From: CAZSDP01 sp964605665
GTDB taxonomy: Bacteria; Planctomycetota; UBA8108; UBA1146
Assembly: GCA_964605665.1 (NCBI GenBank)
Contig: CAZSDP010000008.1
Coordinates: 1-64,000, forward strand
Reading direction: 5' to 3'
DNA length: 64,000 nt
Part shown: positions 27,089 to 35,427 of the stretch, in pieces
How the letters are laid out: every line of letters starts with the position of its first letter
Position numbering within the stretch: position 1 is the first letter of the stretch
The notes under the pieces: generated by a model
The model's input: the letters and a program-made list of their open reading frames with translations, nothing else
Told to the model about the DNA's origin: nothing
The model's database searches: none
Program-made: the position numbers and the translations under genes

Positions 27089-27508
27089 CTCTCGCTCGAG
27101 CCCCACCGAAGAAATCCCCACGACGATCAGTCGCACCTTGTTGAACCGAGCAATGCGGAGCCACAACGAGCGCTTCGTAGAGCTCACTCTGCGAGATTCA
27201 CCTCGATCAGAGTTCACTCCTCCTGGAAGCTGATTCTCCCCATCGCTTGGCCGCAGTCCAATCGGCGATTGTAGCTGCACATCCTCGCGAGAACCGCACA
27301 ACTCTCCGAAGAAGGGTTCGATCTCTTTTCCTACTTTCTGGCCAGCGAGCACCCTCACGAAGAAACAGCTCCCGCAGACAGTTGGTCGGAGAGAATGGAG
27401 AAAAGGGGTGATCGGCCGAGAATCGCCATATTGATCGCCCAAAAAAGGCATGAGCCCCCTCCAGAACTGGGTCGATTCCGGAGAGGGCCTGTTGGAAGGC
27501 AAATTGTT

Positions 27509-27600
27509 GGGTCCGGACCCTCAAGGTCGAGTCTAGGCGCTTTAGGGCGGGGGGTCCGGGAATCCCTCGGCTGAGGGATTCGTCGTCAGCTCCCGCGGGA
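27509..27600. repeat. Cluster of perfect palindromes
   Basis: Within 92 bp there are GGGTCCGGACCC (27509-27520), the hairpin GAATCCCTC-GGCT-GAGGGATTC (27560-27581) and TCCCGCGGGA (27591-27600). The second makes a 9-bp stem with a four-base loop on either strand. There are no T-runs, so they may be regulatory sites or structured RNA rather than simple terminators. Confidence 0.4.
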
Positions 27601-27977
27601 ATCCGCGAGTCGCTGCTGCGGTTCGTTGATCTCCGCCTGAGTGCCCCTTGGGAGCAACTCGAGGAAATCAGAGGGCCGGAGAGAGGTACGCCGCGAAGTC
27701 ACTGGGAACCAAATCCATGGGCTCGACACTCCCAAAACTCTCTCCGGCTGTCGAACCGCAGGAAAGGTAGCTTGTGGTTTGCAAAATGTAAAGTACATTC
27801 CTCCAGAAGCGAGAGCCCCCTCCTTCAGAATCCCGTAAACCCCTTTAAAATATAGCCTTAATCCTTTGAAACTTCTTTTTCCTTCACTCCACTCCCAGAT
27901 CTCTCACCCCAAGGGGAACGCTCCGAGTAGAGTTTTGCGGTCGAAACGCTCCACCAATTGGCGGAAAGGAACCTGCG

Positions 27978-28898
27978 ATGTCTGCCCGGAACCCCCGGCT
28001 GAATGCCGTGAAGGGCTACCTAGTCAACCTGCAAGAAGAGATCGCCGCGGCCCTCGAGCGGATCGATGGTCAAGCTCGCTTCGAGGCCGACCGGTGGGAC
28101 CGAGAAGAAGGGGGCGGCGGCGAAACGCGCGTCTTGCACGACGGTGCGGTGTTCGAGCGGGGTGGAGTCAATTTCTCCCATGTTCATGGCACGGAACTTC
28201 CTCCGGCCGCAACTGCCGCCCGGCCCCAACTCGCGGGACGCCCCTTCCAAGCGATGGGGGTCTCTCTGGTGATGCATCCCAAGAATCCTTATGCCCCCAC
28301 CTCCCACCTCAACGTTCGTTTCTTCTCAACAGACGGCGATGAGCCGATCTGGTGGTTCGGGGGTGGTTTTGATCTGACGCCGTACTATCCATTCGAGGAA
28401 GATGCTCAGCACTGGCATCAAACCGCTCACGATGCTCTTCAGACATTTGGTGAGGATCTTTATCCAGAGTTCAAAGACTGGTGCGATCGATACTTCTTCC
28501 TTCCCCACCGCGGAGAAGCGAGGGGAATCGGAGGGCTCTTCTTCGACGATCTCGATCGGGGCGGCTTTGAGAATTCATTTGAAATCATGAAGGCGGTGGG
28601 AAACGCATTTCTCGAGGCATATCTGCCGATTGTGGAGCGACGCCACAGTCACCCCTATGGTGATCGAGAGCGGCAATTCCAGCTACTGCGCAGAGGACGC
28701 TACGTGGAATTCAATCTCCTCCGTGACCGAGGAACCCTCTTCGGGCTGCAGAGCGGGGGTCGTACTGAGTCGATCTTGATGTCGATGCCTCCCCTCGTCT
28801 CGTGGAAGTACGATTGGACCCCCGAGCCGGGAAGCGCGGAAGAGCAGCTGATCAGCAAATTCCTCCCCCCCCGCGACTGGCTCTCAAAATCGGAATAA
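27978..28898 (+). CDS. hemF: Oxygen-dependent coproporphyrinogen III oxidase HemF
   Basis: Converts coproporphyrinogen III to protoporphyrinogen IX in haem synthesis, using O2; cytoplasmic homodimer. At 306 residues it has family length. Conserved landmarks are GGVNFSHVHG, VSLVMHPKNPYAPTSHLNVR, WWFGGGFDLTPYYPFEEDA, the FFLPHRGEARGIGGLFFDDL active-site block, and GRYVEFNLLRDRGTLFGLQS. ATG 27978 is preceded by GGAAAGGAA. It stands alone, well separated from neighbours. Its presence implies that the cell meets oxygen at least part of the time. Confidence 0.96.
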   Translation: MSARNPRLNAVKGYLVNLQEEIAAALERIDGQARFEADRWDREEGGGGETRVLHDGAVFERGGVNFSHVHGTELPPAATAARPQLAGRPFQAMGVSLVMHPKNPYAPTSHLNVRFFSTDGDEPIWWFGGGFDLTPYYPFEEDAQHWHQTAHDALQTFGEDLYPEFKDWCDRYFFLPHRGEARGIGGLFFDDLDRGGFENSFEIMKAVGNAFLEAYLPIVERRHSHPYGDRERQFQLLRRGRYVEFNLLRDRGTLFGLQSGGRTESILMSMPPLVSWKYDWTPEPGSAEEQLISKFLPPRDWLSKSE

Positions 28899-29047
28899 GT
28901 GTCGCAAGGGGACCGACAACCGCCGCAGACAGAGCGCGCGTAACTATTGATTCCAAATAGCCTTAAGCCAAACCCCTCCATCAGAAGTGACAAAATCGAA
29001 AACCCCATAATTGCGAATATCGCAATTTCCAGTATCCTCATGAGGGT

Positions 29048-29107
29048 GGGTCAGGATCCCAAGAGCCTCGCGATTCTGACCCGCAGAAGCGCCCCTCAGG
29101 GGGCGTC
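29048..29107 (+). repeat. Two hairpins between hemF and next gene
   Basis: GGGTCAG...CTGACCC (29048-29054 and 29076-29082, extendable with a wobble pair) and CGCCCC-TCA-GGGGGCG lie just upstream of the ATG at 29135. They could end hemF transcripts or structure the 5' leader of the following gene. No T-run is present. Confidence 0.35.
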
Positions 29108-29134
29108 ATCGGCCACGCTGGAAGGAAACACGTC

Positions 29135-30760
29135 ATGAACGAAGATCTTGGATACGACGAGGGCAACTACGAAGAGTTTGATGACGGTGGCGGCCGCATG
29201 CCCTCTTGGTTGAGCGAATCACCTTATTGGCTGATCGCGGTTCTGGTCCATGTCGTGGCACTCTTCATCTTCGGCACCATCGTCGTGCTCGAAGTCCAAG
29301 AGAAGAAGAAGGAAAAGAAGACGATCGTCCGCCAAGAGTTCAAGCGCGAAGAGTACGACCCGACGAAGAAACGCGACTTGGAACGCAAGCCGGAAATTCT
29401 TCAGAAGGAAAAAGAGAATCCGATTCTGAAGATCAAGCCGGACAAAGTCTCCAAGAAGCCGAAGGGGACAGACCTCAAGAACAAAACCAATAAGAACCTG
29501 ATGCAGAACTCGGTCAACGATGCATTCGGAACCAGCGGTGCGGGCGCTGGTGCATACGGAAATCGCTTTGGGCGTGGCTCACTCGATCGCGAAGGTGGTA
29601 GTGAGGCGACCGAAAGCGCGGTGCTCGCAGCACTGTGGTGGCTGAAGCGGCACCAAAACGAGGACGGTAGTTGGTCCTCAAATGGTTTCCTACGTACTTG
29701 CGACAAAGAGAAGTACGGGAGTGAGTGCCAGCACAAAGACGCGAGCAAAGCTTACGAAGAGACTGGAGAGGGCTTCGAAGGTTATGACATCGGAGTCACG
29801 GCACTTGCGATGTTGGCTTACCTCGGATTCGCTCACACCCACCGCGACGGTGAAATCACCGAATTCCGCCAGGTGATGAAGAAGGCGATGAAGTGGATGC
29901 TGAAACAGCAGGTCAAATCGAGCGACCCGACCCTCGATGGCCTCTACGGTGCGCCGGTCGAATCGCTCGATGAGTGGATCTACAACCATTCGATCGCAAC
30001 GATGGCGATGAGCGAACTACTCCTCTTGAGCCGAGATAAGATCAAGCTGCAAAAGTCGGTCGAGAAAGCTTCGCGCTGGATCATCCGAGCCCAGAACCCC
30101 GGTTACGGCTGGAAGTACGGATACATCACGGGGAAAAATGACACCTCGGTGACCGGCTGGATGGTCCTGGCACTCAAGACCTCGAAGGCCTGCTCCATCA
30201 GCCGATTCATCAAGATTAAGAAAGATGAATTCCAGCCCGCATTCGAAGGAGCTCTCGCTTGGTTTGAGAGCGCAACCTCATCTGTGAATGGCATCACTGG
30301 TTATGAAGGCCCTGGTGACGAAGGATCGCGCCTCCAAAAGCACTACCCTGAAGACTATCCCTTCTCCAAAAAGCTCTCCTGCATGACCGCAGTGGGCGTG
30401 CTCTGTCGGATCTTCTCCGGTCAAAGTCGTCGTCACGATGCGATCAAACAAGGGGTGGGGATCTTGATGGATGAAGTTCCGGCGTGGCAACCTGCCACGG
30501 GCAAGAGACAATCGAAGATCAACCTGTACTACTGGTACTACGCAACCTACGCACTCTTCCAGTTTGGTGGCACCAAATGGAAAGAGTGGAACAACGCGAT
30601 GGTCGAGGCTCTCGTCCCAACTCAAAGGGTTGGTGGCTGTGAAGATGGGAGCTGGGATCCAATCGGTGAATGGGGAATTGCAGGTGGTCGGGTTTACTCC
30701 ACAGCGATCGGGGCGATGACGCTAGAGGTCTACTACCGATACAAACGAGAACAGGAGTGA
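29135..30760 (+). CDS. Membrane-anchored squalene-cyclase-like alpha/alpha-barrel protein
   Basis: 541 residues. An acidic cytoplasmic start is followed by one membrane segment (LIAVLVHVVALFIFGTIVVL, about 33-53) and a long Lys/Glu-rich linker. From about residue 165 there is a repeat-helix domain of the terpenoid cyclase/prenyltransferase type (AVLAALWWLKRHQNEDGSWS, GVTALAMLAYLGFAHTHRDG, SVTGWMVLALKTSKACSI, YYWYYATYALFQFGG). The QxxDGSW motif fits the family, but the catalytic DXDD of squalene-hopene cyclase is not evident, so a cyclase reaction is not claimed. Similar membrane-tethered proteins are frequent in planctomycetes. GGAAGGA precedes the ATG. Confidence 0.75.
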   Translation: MNEDLGYDEGNYEEFDDGGGRMPSWLSESPYWLIAVLVHVVALFIFGTIVVLEVQEKKKEKKTIVRQEFKREEYDPTKKRDLERKPEILQKEKENPILKIKPDKVSKKPKGTDLKNKTNKNLMQNSVNDAFGTSGAGAGAYGNRFGRGSLDREGGSEATESAVLAALWWLKRHQNEDGSWSSNGFLRTCDKEKYGSECQHKDASKAYEETGEGFEGYDIGVTALAMLAYLGFAHTHRDGEITEFRQVMKKAMKWMLKQQVKSSDPTLDGLYGAPVESLDEWIYNHSIATMAMSELLLLSRDKIKLQKSVEKASRWIIRAQNPGYGWKYGYITGKNDTSVTGWMVLALKTSKACSISRFIKIKKDEFQPAFEGALAWFESATSSVNGITGYEGPGDEGSRLQKHYPEDYPFSKKLSCMTAVGVLCRIFSGQSRRHDAIKQGVGILMDEVPAWQPATGKRQSKINLYYWYYATYALFQFGGTKWKEWNNAMVEALVPTQRVGGCEDGSWDPIGEWGIAGGRVYSTAIGAMTLEVYYRYKREQE

Positions 30761-30811
30761 ACCGTCGAGTTCTCGCTCGGTAAGCGGACAAGTCGAAGCA
30801 CCGAAGAGGAG

Positions 30812-30852
30812 ATTCCCTGCCTCGGAGAGCTCCGAAGCAGGGAATTTTCTTT
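30812..30852 (+). terminator. Rho-independent terminator
   Basis: ATTCCCTGC pairs with GCAGGGAAT, with an inner CGGA/TCCG stem, followed by TTTTCTTT. It lies 51 bp past the squalene-cyclase-like gene and before thiS. Confidence 0.85.
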
Positions 30853-31012
30853 GACCAACTCTTCGCCGAAATCCGCTGAGCCGACCACATCGACTCCCAT
30901 CCTTCCCTTATCTGAGATCCTTTCGCTCCGGCCAAACTGAGAAGCAGTGCGATCTCAGACGCGTGATGAGTAGACAGCGGTTAGTCTCCTTACTTAGAGA
31001 GCTGAGTGATTC

Positions 31013-31243
31013 ATGTCGGTGACGACCCAAACCGTTCGCCTGAATGGTGAAAATCGATCGATCGCCCCCGGAACCACGGTAGACCACCTGGTGGCCCTCC
31101 TCGAAGCAGAAGGTTCAAAAATTGATCGGCGAGCCATCGCGGTGGAGGTCAATCGAATGATCGTCCCGCGATCGACATATAAGGAACACACCTTGCAGCA
31201 TGAAGACGAGATCGAAATCGTGACCATCGTCGGAGGAGGATAG
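31013..31243 (+). CDS. thiS: Sulfur carrier protein ThiS
   Basis: Ubiquitin-fold sulfur carrier for the thiazole part of thiamine. 76 residues ending VTIVGGG; the terminal Gly-Gly is adenylated and then carries sulfur as a thiocarboxylate. The conserved VRLNGENR start and AIAVEVNRMIVPR centre are visible. It is immediately followed by thiG, its partner. I looked for a TPP riboswitch in the 250-bp leader and found no convincing one. Confidence 0.93.
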   Translation: MSVTTQTVRLNGENRSIAPGTTVDHLVALLEAEGSKIDRRAIAVEVNRMIVPRSTYKEHTLQHEDEIEIVTIVGGG

Positions 31244-32056
31244 ATGGAAACTCAAAGCAGAACGAGCACCACACCTCACATGCAACCCGATCCATTACGC
31301 CTCGGCGACAGAGAGTTTCGTTCGCGGCTCTTCGTCGGAACTGGAAAATACCGGGACAGCAAAACGATGGTCGCCGCCCTCGAAGCTTCTGGTTGCGAAG
31401 TGGTGACTGTCGCCATCCGTCGAGTCGACTGGAAAGATGACGCAGACCCTGTCCTGGCCCATCTCGACCGAAGCCGATACACCATCCTGCCAAACACTGC
31501 AGGCTGCTTCGATGCAGAAGATGCCATCCGTGTCGCACGGCTCTCAAAAGAGCTCGGGCTCGGCGACTGGGTCAAACTCGAAGTCCTCGGTGACAAGAAG
31601 ACGCTCCTACCAGATCCCGTCGGCACCCTCGAAGCATGCGAGGTTCTGGTTGAAGAGGGTTTCCAGGTTCTCGCCTACACCTCCGACGATCCCGTCATGG
31701 CGCTTCGACTCCAAGATGCGGGCGCCACCTCGGTCATGCCGGCGGGATCCCCCATCGGAAGCGGTCAAGGAATCACGAACCCCAACAATCTGCGCATCAT
31801 TTTGGAGACGTTGGAAGTTCCAGTCATCGTCGATGCGGGCGTCGGCACTGCGAGCGATGTCACCATCGCAATGGAGCTCGGCGCCGAGGGAGTCCTCTTG
31901 AATACCGGCATCGCCGGTGCAGACAACCCCGTCCAGATGGCACACGCCATGAGAAGTGCTCTCGACGCCGGCTACTTCGCGCATCGTGCTGGACGCATCC
32001 CCCGCCGACTCTATGCACAAGCCTCGAGCCCAACTGAAGGAGTCATCGGCGAGTAA
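31244..32056 (+). CDS. thiG: Thiazole synthase ThiG
   Basis: TIM-barrel enzyme that condenses deoxyxylulose phosphate, dehydroglycine and ThiS-carried sulfur into the thiazole phosphate of thiamine. 270 residues. Lys111 in WVKLEVLGD is the expected Schiff-base lysine; VMPAGSPIGSGQGI and VIVDAGVGTASDV form the phosphate site. The ATG directly follows the thiS stop, with AGGAGG at the end of thiS as ribosome site. Other thiamine genes (thiF, thiH or thiO, thiC) are not in the window. Confidence 0.96.
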   Translation: METQSRTSTTPHMQPDPLRLGDREFRSRLFVGTGKYRDSKTMVAALEASGCEVVTVAIRRVDWKDDADPVLAHLDRSRYTILPNTAGCFDAEDAIRVARLSKELGLGDWVKLEVLGDKKTLLPDPVGTLEACEVLVEEGFQVLAYTSDDPVMALRLQDAGATSVMPAGSPIGSGQGITNPNNLRIILETLEVPVIVDAGVGTASDVTIAMELGAEGVLLNTGIAGADNPVQMAHAMRSALDAGYFAHRAGRIPRRLYAQASSPTEGVIGE

Positions 32057-32082
32057 CGTCGACATCGCTGGCTGCAACCTCA

Positions 32083-33024
32083 TTGGAACGGACCGACTTG
32101 AACGAGCTAGACCGAGAGCTATCTCCACGAGAACAACTTCTCGAATCGATCCCTTTTGAGGGCTCAGCTGGAGTCGTCTATCTGGTCTTGCAAGGTGCCC
32201 TCGCGCTCGGGGCGATCGCATTAACTCTGTTTCTGATGCGAATTCTCTTCGCCCGCGTGAAGCGAACCAGGATTCCACCCCCGAATTGGGGCGGTCCCGA
32301 AGTTCTCTACATCATGGTCGGCTGGCTACTACTTCAGGTTTTCGTTGGCGCCCTGACTGCCCAGATCTTGCAACCGTTGCCGTTGAATCCCCTCTCTCCC
32401 GTTCTCGAGATCTACTTCGAGCTACCGACCCGTACGATCTTGGGATTGATGGGGGGGGCCATCGCCGGCCTGTTGACGGCAGGCGCAATTCTGCACCTCC
32501 CCAAGCTCCATGGGCAGGCATTCCAAGTCCTTGGACTAGGAACTGGTTCACTCTTTCAAGGGGGAGTCATCGGAGCATTGGCGTGGCTGTTCGCAATTCC
32601 AGGTGGATTCGCGATCATCATGCTGTGGAGCATTTCTCTGTTGCTCCTCGGAGTTGAGCCCGATCCACAGCCGGTCACGGAGTTCTTCGTCAACACCATC
32701 ACTTCCGGCTCTTGGAGCACTTCGATTCTCATCATCATGTTCGGGGTCGTGATCGCCCCCATCGTCGAAGAGTTACTCTTCCGTGCGCTCCTCTTTCGCT
32801 GGCTAGAAAAACGTTTCAACACCTCGGTTGGAGTCGTTCTCTCCGCGATCATGTTTGGAGCAATCCATGGGTCGCTCGTCGCGTTCTTACCGATCGCTTT
32901 ACTCGGAGCCCTTCTGGCGATTCTACTCCATCGAACCGGCAACGTTTGGACCTGCATCGGGCTGCACGTGGTCTTCAATGCGGGTCAGTTCTTCCTCATG
33001 TGGGTCACCGCATCGTACTCGTGA
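32083..33024 (+). CDS. CPBP-family intramembrane protease
   Basis: Polytopic membrane protein of about 313 residues with the CPBP (Abi, CAAX-processing-like) motifs: PIVEELLFRALLF (motif 1, Glu-Glu-x3-Arg), FGAIHGS (motif 2 His) and GLHVVFNAGQF (motif 3). These define a glutamate-type intramembrane protease; targets of bacterial members are mostly unknown. About six to eight hydrophobic segments are visible. The start is uncertain: TTG 32083 and TTG 32098 (with GGAACGGA upstream) are both possible. It follows thiG by 26 bp and may be cotranscribed. Confidence 0.82.
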   Translation: MERTDLNELDRELSPREQLLESIPFEGSAGVVYLVLQGALALGAIALTLFLMRILFARVKRTRIPPPNWGGPEVLYIMVGWLLLQVFVGALTAQILQPLPLNPLSPVLEIYFELPTRTILGLMGGAIAGLLTAGAILHLPKLHGQAFQVLGLGTGSLFQGGVIGALAWLFAIPGGFAIIMLWSISLLLLGVEPDPQPVTEFFVNTITSGSWSTSILIIMFGVVIAPIVEELLFRALLFRWLEKRFNTSVGVVLSAIMFGAIHGSLVAFLPIALLGALLAILLHRTGNVWTCIGLHVVFNAGQFFLMWVTASYS

Positions 33025-33094
33025 TCATGGAGGTTCTTGGCATTCCTATTAGGAAGTCGTTCACCCAGTCAGAACCACCAGTCGGAGACTACAA

Positions 33095-34036
33095 ATGCTC
33101 GACATAGGAACTCGCATCAAGGAATTACGAAAGGCCCAACAGCTCACGGGCAAGGAACTTGCCGAGAGAATCGGGATGTCACCATCGCAAGTAACGCGAC
33201 TCGAAAAGGGTCAACGTCGCGTCGACTTCGAGATCATCCTTCGACTTGCAGAAGCACTACAACTCCCCCCGGCAGCATTCTTCGAGTCGCAAGAGGGGGT
33301 CGACTCACCTCCTCTCACGCCAAAACGAGCCAAAGAGCTCGCCCTTTCCGAGCTCCACCTAGAGATCGGTAAACTCGTTCGCTCCGCCCGCCGCCAAAAG
33401 CATCTGACGGTCGACGATCTCGCACGACGCACCGGTCACAGCCGGGCCTACGTCCTTGCAGTAGAGCAGGGGCGGCGCAGCGGGCTCGAAGGTGAATTCA
33501 TGAAGAAGGCCACCAAGATTCTCCAAATCGACCCGTTCCGGATCGTGGAGCAGCAGGATGCCATCATTCGCGAGCTCGGACTTCGGGTTCACCGCCTGAG
33601 CTTCGCCTCGGTCGAGTCGAGCAGCGGGGGAATTCCGATTTTGATCGGCGACGAGGGACCATATCCCCGAGAATTTGACCGGGAGGGTGAACCGGTCGCG
33701 GCGATCGAAGGCGCCCTCGAAATCCCGGAACTCAAAGGCCTGAAGGCATTTGCGTTGCGAATCAGGGGCCCAGAAATGGCGACTGGCCCCTTCCGAGAGA
33801 AGGATCTCATCGTCTTTGCGGCTGGAAACGTCGCCCCGGGAGCCTTCGCATTCGTTCACTATGGAAAAAACTCTTCAGCATTTTGTCAGGTCTTCATGGA
33901 CGACACAAAAACCCGACGCCTTCAGTACTTGCGTAAAGAGGTGGCCCCAGTCATAATGCCGGTGGATGAACTGGTCCGGGCCTGGCCCCTCGTCGCCCAC
34001 GTGGTGGTGGGGAGCCCGCGTCATGAGATCTCCTGA
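33095..34036 (+). CDS. Regulator with two HTH domains and S24-like domain
   Basis: 313 residues. Two Xre/Cro helix-turn-helix domains lie in tandem (IKELRKAQQLTGKELAERIG, about 7-60, and VRSARRQKHLTVDDLARRTG, about 93-145), followed by a C-terminal segment patterned like the LexA/CI S24 domain (FALRIRGPEMATGPFREKDL...VAPGAFAFVHYG). In active S24 peptidases the first motif reads GDSM with the catalytic Ser; here it is GPEM, and the expected Lys also appears replaced (FCQVF). Self-cleavage is therefore unlikely and the domain may serve for dimerising or ligand sensing. Target genes unknown. Confidence 0.8.
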   Translation: MLDIGTRIKELRKAQQLTGKELAERIGMSPSQVTRLEKGQRRVDFEIILRLAEALQLPPAAFFESQEGVDSPPLTPKRAKELALSELHLEIGKLVRSARRQKHLTVDDLARRTGHSRAYVLAVEQGRRSGLEGEFMKKATKILQIDPFRIVEQQDAIIRELGLRVHRLSFASVESSSGGIPILIGDEGPYPREFDREGEPVAAIEGALEIPELKGLKAFALRIRGPEMATGPFREKDLIVFAAGNVAPGAFAFVHYGKNSSAFCQVFMDDTKTRRLQYLRKEVAPVIMPVDELVRAWPLVAHVVVGSPRHEIS

Positions 34037-34269
34037 AGGGGATTGACCGAATAAGAAGGCGGGCCACCGCCCTCGGTCATACAAGGAGCTCTCTCCGATC
34101 CCTGGTCGCGCCCTGCGATCTATCGAGAGTTGACGGCATGAGGACCGATTGTGCCCTCGTACCTCTGAGCGAACTTGTCCCATTCAGCGTGAGACATACG
34201 CGCCCTCTCGGACTGGCGTTCACTGGTTGGAGCAGCCGCCTGCGAATGCAGGACCAGCTGGAGACGAAT

Positions 34270-34388
34270 CCCTGTTCTCGGATCCAACAACACAGCAATG
34301 TGACTGTTGGCCCAGGGAGATACGAACCCGAGAACACACCTCCTCACGGGTCGGGGGACATATTATTCCCCCGATCCATTTTTTTTTT
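34270..34388 (+). ncRNA. Candidate structured RNA ending in a terminator
   Basis: A nested hairpin is visible: GTTCTCGG (34274-34281) pairs with CCGAGAAC (34328-34335). Inside it CCAACA (34284-34289) pairs with TGTTGG (34305-34310), and within that CACA-GCAA-TGTG closes on a GNRA tetraloop. Sixteen bases later comes a rho-independent terminator. GCAA is a stable GNRA loop only as plus-strand RNA, which agrees with the T-run being on the plus strand. The 5' end may lie further upstream (TTGACG near 34130 could be a -35 box). It does not match SRP RNA, tmRNA or RNase P as I know them. Confidence 0.35.
34351..34388 (+). terminator. Rho-independent terminator with T10 tract
   Basis: TCGGGGG pairs with CCCCCGA across a 10-base A/T loop (34351-34374), followed after TCCA by ten T. 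No plus-strand gene ends nearby: the HTH regulator stops 315 bp earlier, so the terminator probably serves a short RNA in between. Confidence 0.8.
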
Positions 34389-34590
34389 GCCGCTGTCGAC
34401 TGGCACCCGCGTTCCTGACTTCCAACTGTGCATATCGAACAGATCAAAATCAGCGACGAGACTCTTCAAGGCCCTATCGGGAAACTCTTGCCGAACTCAA
34501 TCAGTCACTTCTCGATGAACAAAAGAAAAGCGGTGCTCATCACCGTTCGGCGATGCACCGCTCAATCTTCAAAGTTGCAGAGAGATCCGC

Positions 34591-35259
34591 TCAGCGAATC
34601 TGGTGGATCCGAATACTCGGTTGAAGCCGATTCAAAACCTGCAGGACTTCCTCCTGATAGGTACCACCACCGAGCTTGAGATAGGCTTCAAAGTGCTCGA
34701 TCGCTTTCGCTTCGTCGCGGCGTGCGAGCCAAATTCCACCCATGTAGTAATGTGGCGTCGCAAAAGTCGGATCCAACTCTTGGCATTGCTCTAGATAATC
34801 GAGCGCCTTCAGCTCCTTCTCTTGCAACAAGGAAATCTCCGCGAGCTGCAGGTAGGGCCCCGTGAACTCGGAGCCTTCTCCAGCGATAATCTCTTCAAAT
34901 GCCGCTTCAGCGAGTCGGTAGTTCTGAATCCCCATGTAAATCGTACCTTCAAGATAAGAGTACTTGGGGTTTTCAGGATCGAGTCGGCGCGCCTGCCTCA
35001 GGTAGCTCAATGCTCTGGAGTGGTCTTTCTTCATCCAATAGAGCCGAGCGAGCCTCTCGCGATAGCGCGGCTCCTTGGGGAACTCACTAGCGAGAGCCTG
35101 GTACTTCTCAATCTTGATATCGACAACCGTGTTACGGCCATCTGAATCACTGCCGATCAAGTCGTTCTTGACCTGCTTCACGTCCTTTGTCACGCAGCCA
35201 GCGACCAAGATGACGATCGTGCTGAGAATGGTGAGAACGAGCAGCCGGTTGGAGGCCAT
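34591..35259 (-). CDS. TPR-repeat lipoprotein
   Basis: About 222 residues. ATG 35259 with AGAGAGGA upstream is preferred over the longer frame from 35319. The signal peptide ends in the lipobox VAGC. At least four tetratricopeptide units follow (YRERLARLYWMKKDHSRALS, YSYLEGTIYMGIQNYRLAEA, PYLQLAEISLLQEKELKALD, PHYYMGGIWLARRDEAKAIE). TPR arrays bind other proteins; partners are unknown. Expected in the periplasm on the inner or outer membrane. Confidence 0.8.
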   Translation of the reverse strand: MASNRLLVLTILSTIVILVAGCVTKDVKQVKNDLIGSDSDGRNTVVDIKIEKYQALASEFPKEPRYRERLARLYWMKKDHSRALSYLRQARRLDPENPKYSYLEGTIYMGIQNYRLAEAAFEEIIAGEGSEFTGPYLQLAEISLLQEKELKALDYLEQCQELDPTFATPHYYMGGIWLARRDEAKAIEHFEAYLKLGGGTYQEEVLQVLNRLQPSIRIHQIR

Positions 35260-35427
35260 GACAAGATCCTCTCTCTCAAGTGCGGGCGCCAGGTCGGGCG
35301 ACACCTTATTGGACACCACACAGGGCGTCTCCGCGGATGACTTCGGCCTGAACCAGGTTGGACTTGAGGAGGGATTCGACGATTTTCTGCTGCTGAACCG
35401 CCACAGAGCCTGCGAGTTACGCTTCGA

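Larger units (their letters stand above)
27021..27977. other. 957-bp gap between DUF971 operon and hemF
   Basis: No gene is supported. The left part holds a 15-bp palindrome (27074-27088) in the probable promoter of the efflux operon. The middle has a cluster of short palindromes (27509-27600), and the right has a 6-3-6 palindrome (AATGTA-AAG-TACATT, 27785-27799) and A/T-rich bases (TTTAAAATATAGC, 27844-27856) that may be the hemF promoter. A 105-codon minus-strand frame (27207-27524) and a 70-codon one (27586-27798) lack ribosome sites and recognisable domains. Confidence 0.45.
34037..34590. other. 554-bp gap with possible RNA gene
   Basis: Between the HTH regulator and the TPR lipoprotein. 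No protein gene is convincing; a tiny minus-strand frame (MSHAEWDKFAQRYEGT..., 25 codons ending near 34120) reads like coding sequence but has no ribosome site. The plus strand carries a nested hairpin and a strong terminator, annotated separately. Confidence 0.45.

Noticed and set aside
26789..27502. Long minus-strand frame of 237 codons over the DUF971 gene
   Set aside because: It overlaps the well-supported DUF971 frame on the same strand, has no ribosome site and no domain.
29135..30760. TonB or energy-transducer identity for the membrane-anchored cyclase-like protein
   Set aside because: The N-terminal anchor and Lys/Glu-rich linker resemble TonB, but there is no TonB C-terminal domain and the rest is an alpha/alpha barrel.
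30761..31012. TPP riboswitch before thiS
   Set aside because: A CTGAGA is present, but the paired conserved thi-box segments are not; the main structure in this stretch is the terminator of the upstream gene.
34270..34388. SRP RNA, tmRNA, 6S RNA or RNase P for the structured RNA
   Set aside because: Conserved core motifs of SRP RNA, tmRNA and RNase P are not visible, and the layout is not a clear 6S-type single bulged rod. I left the family open.
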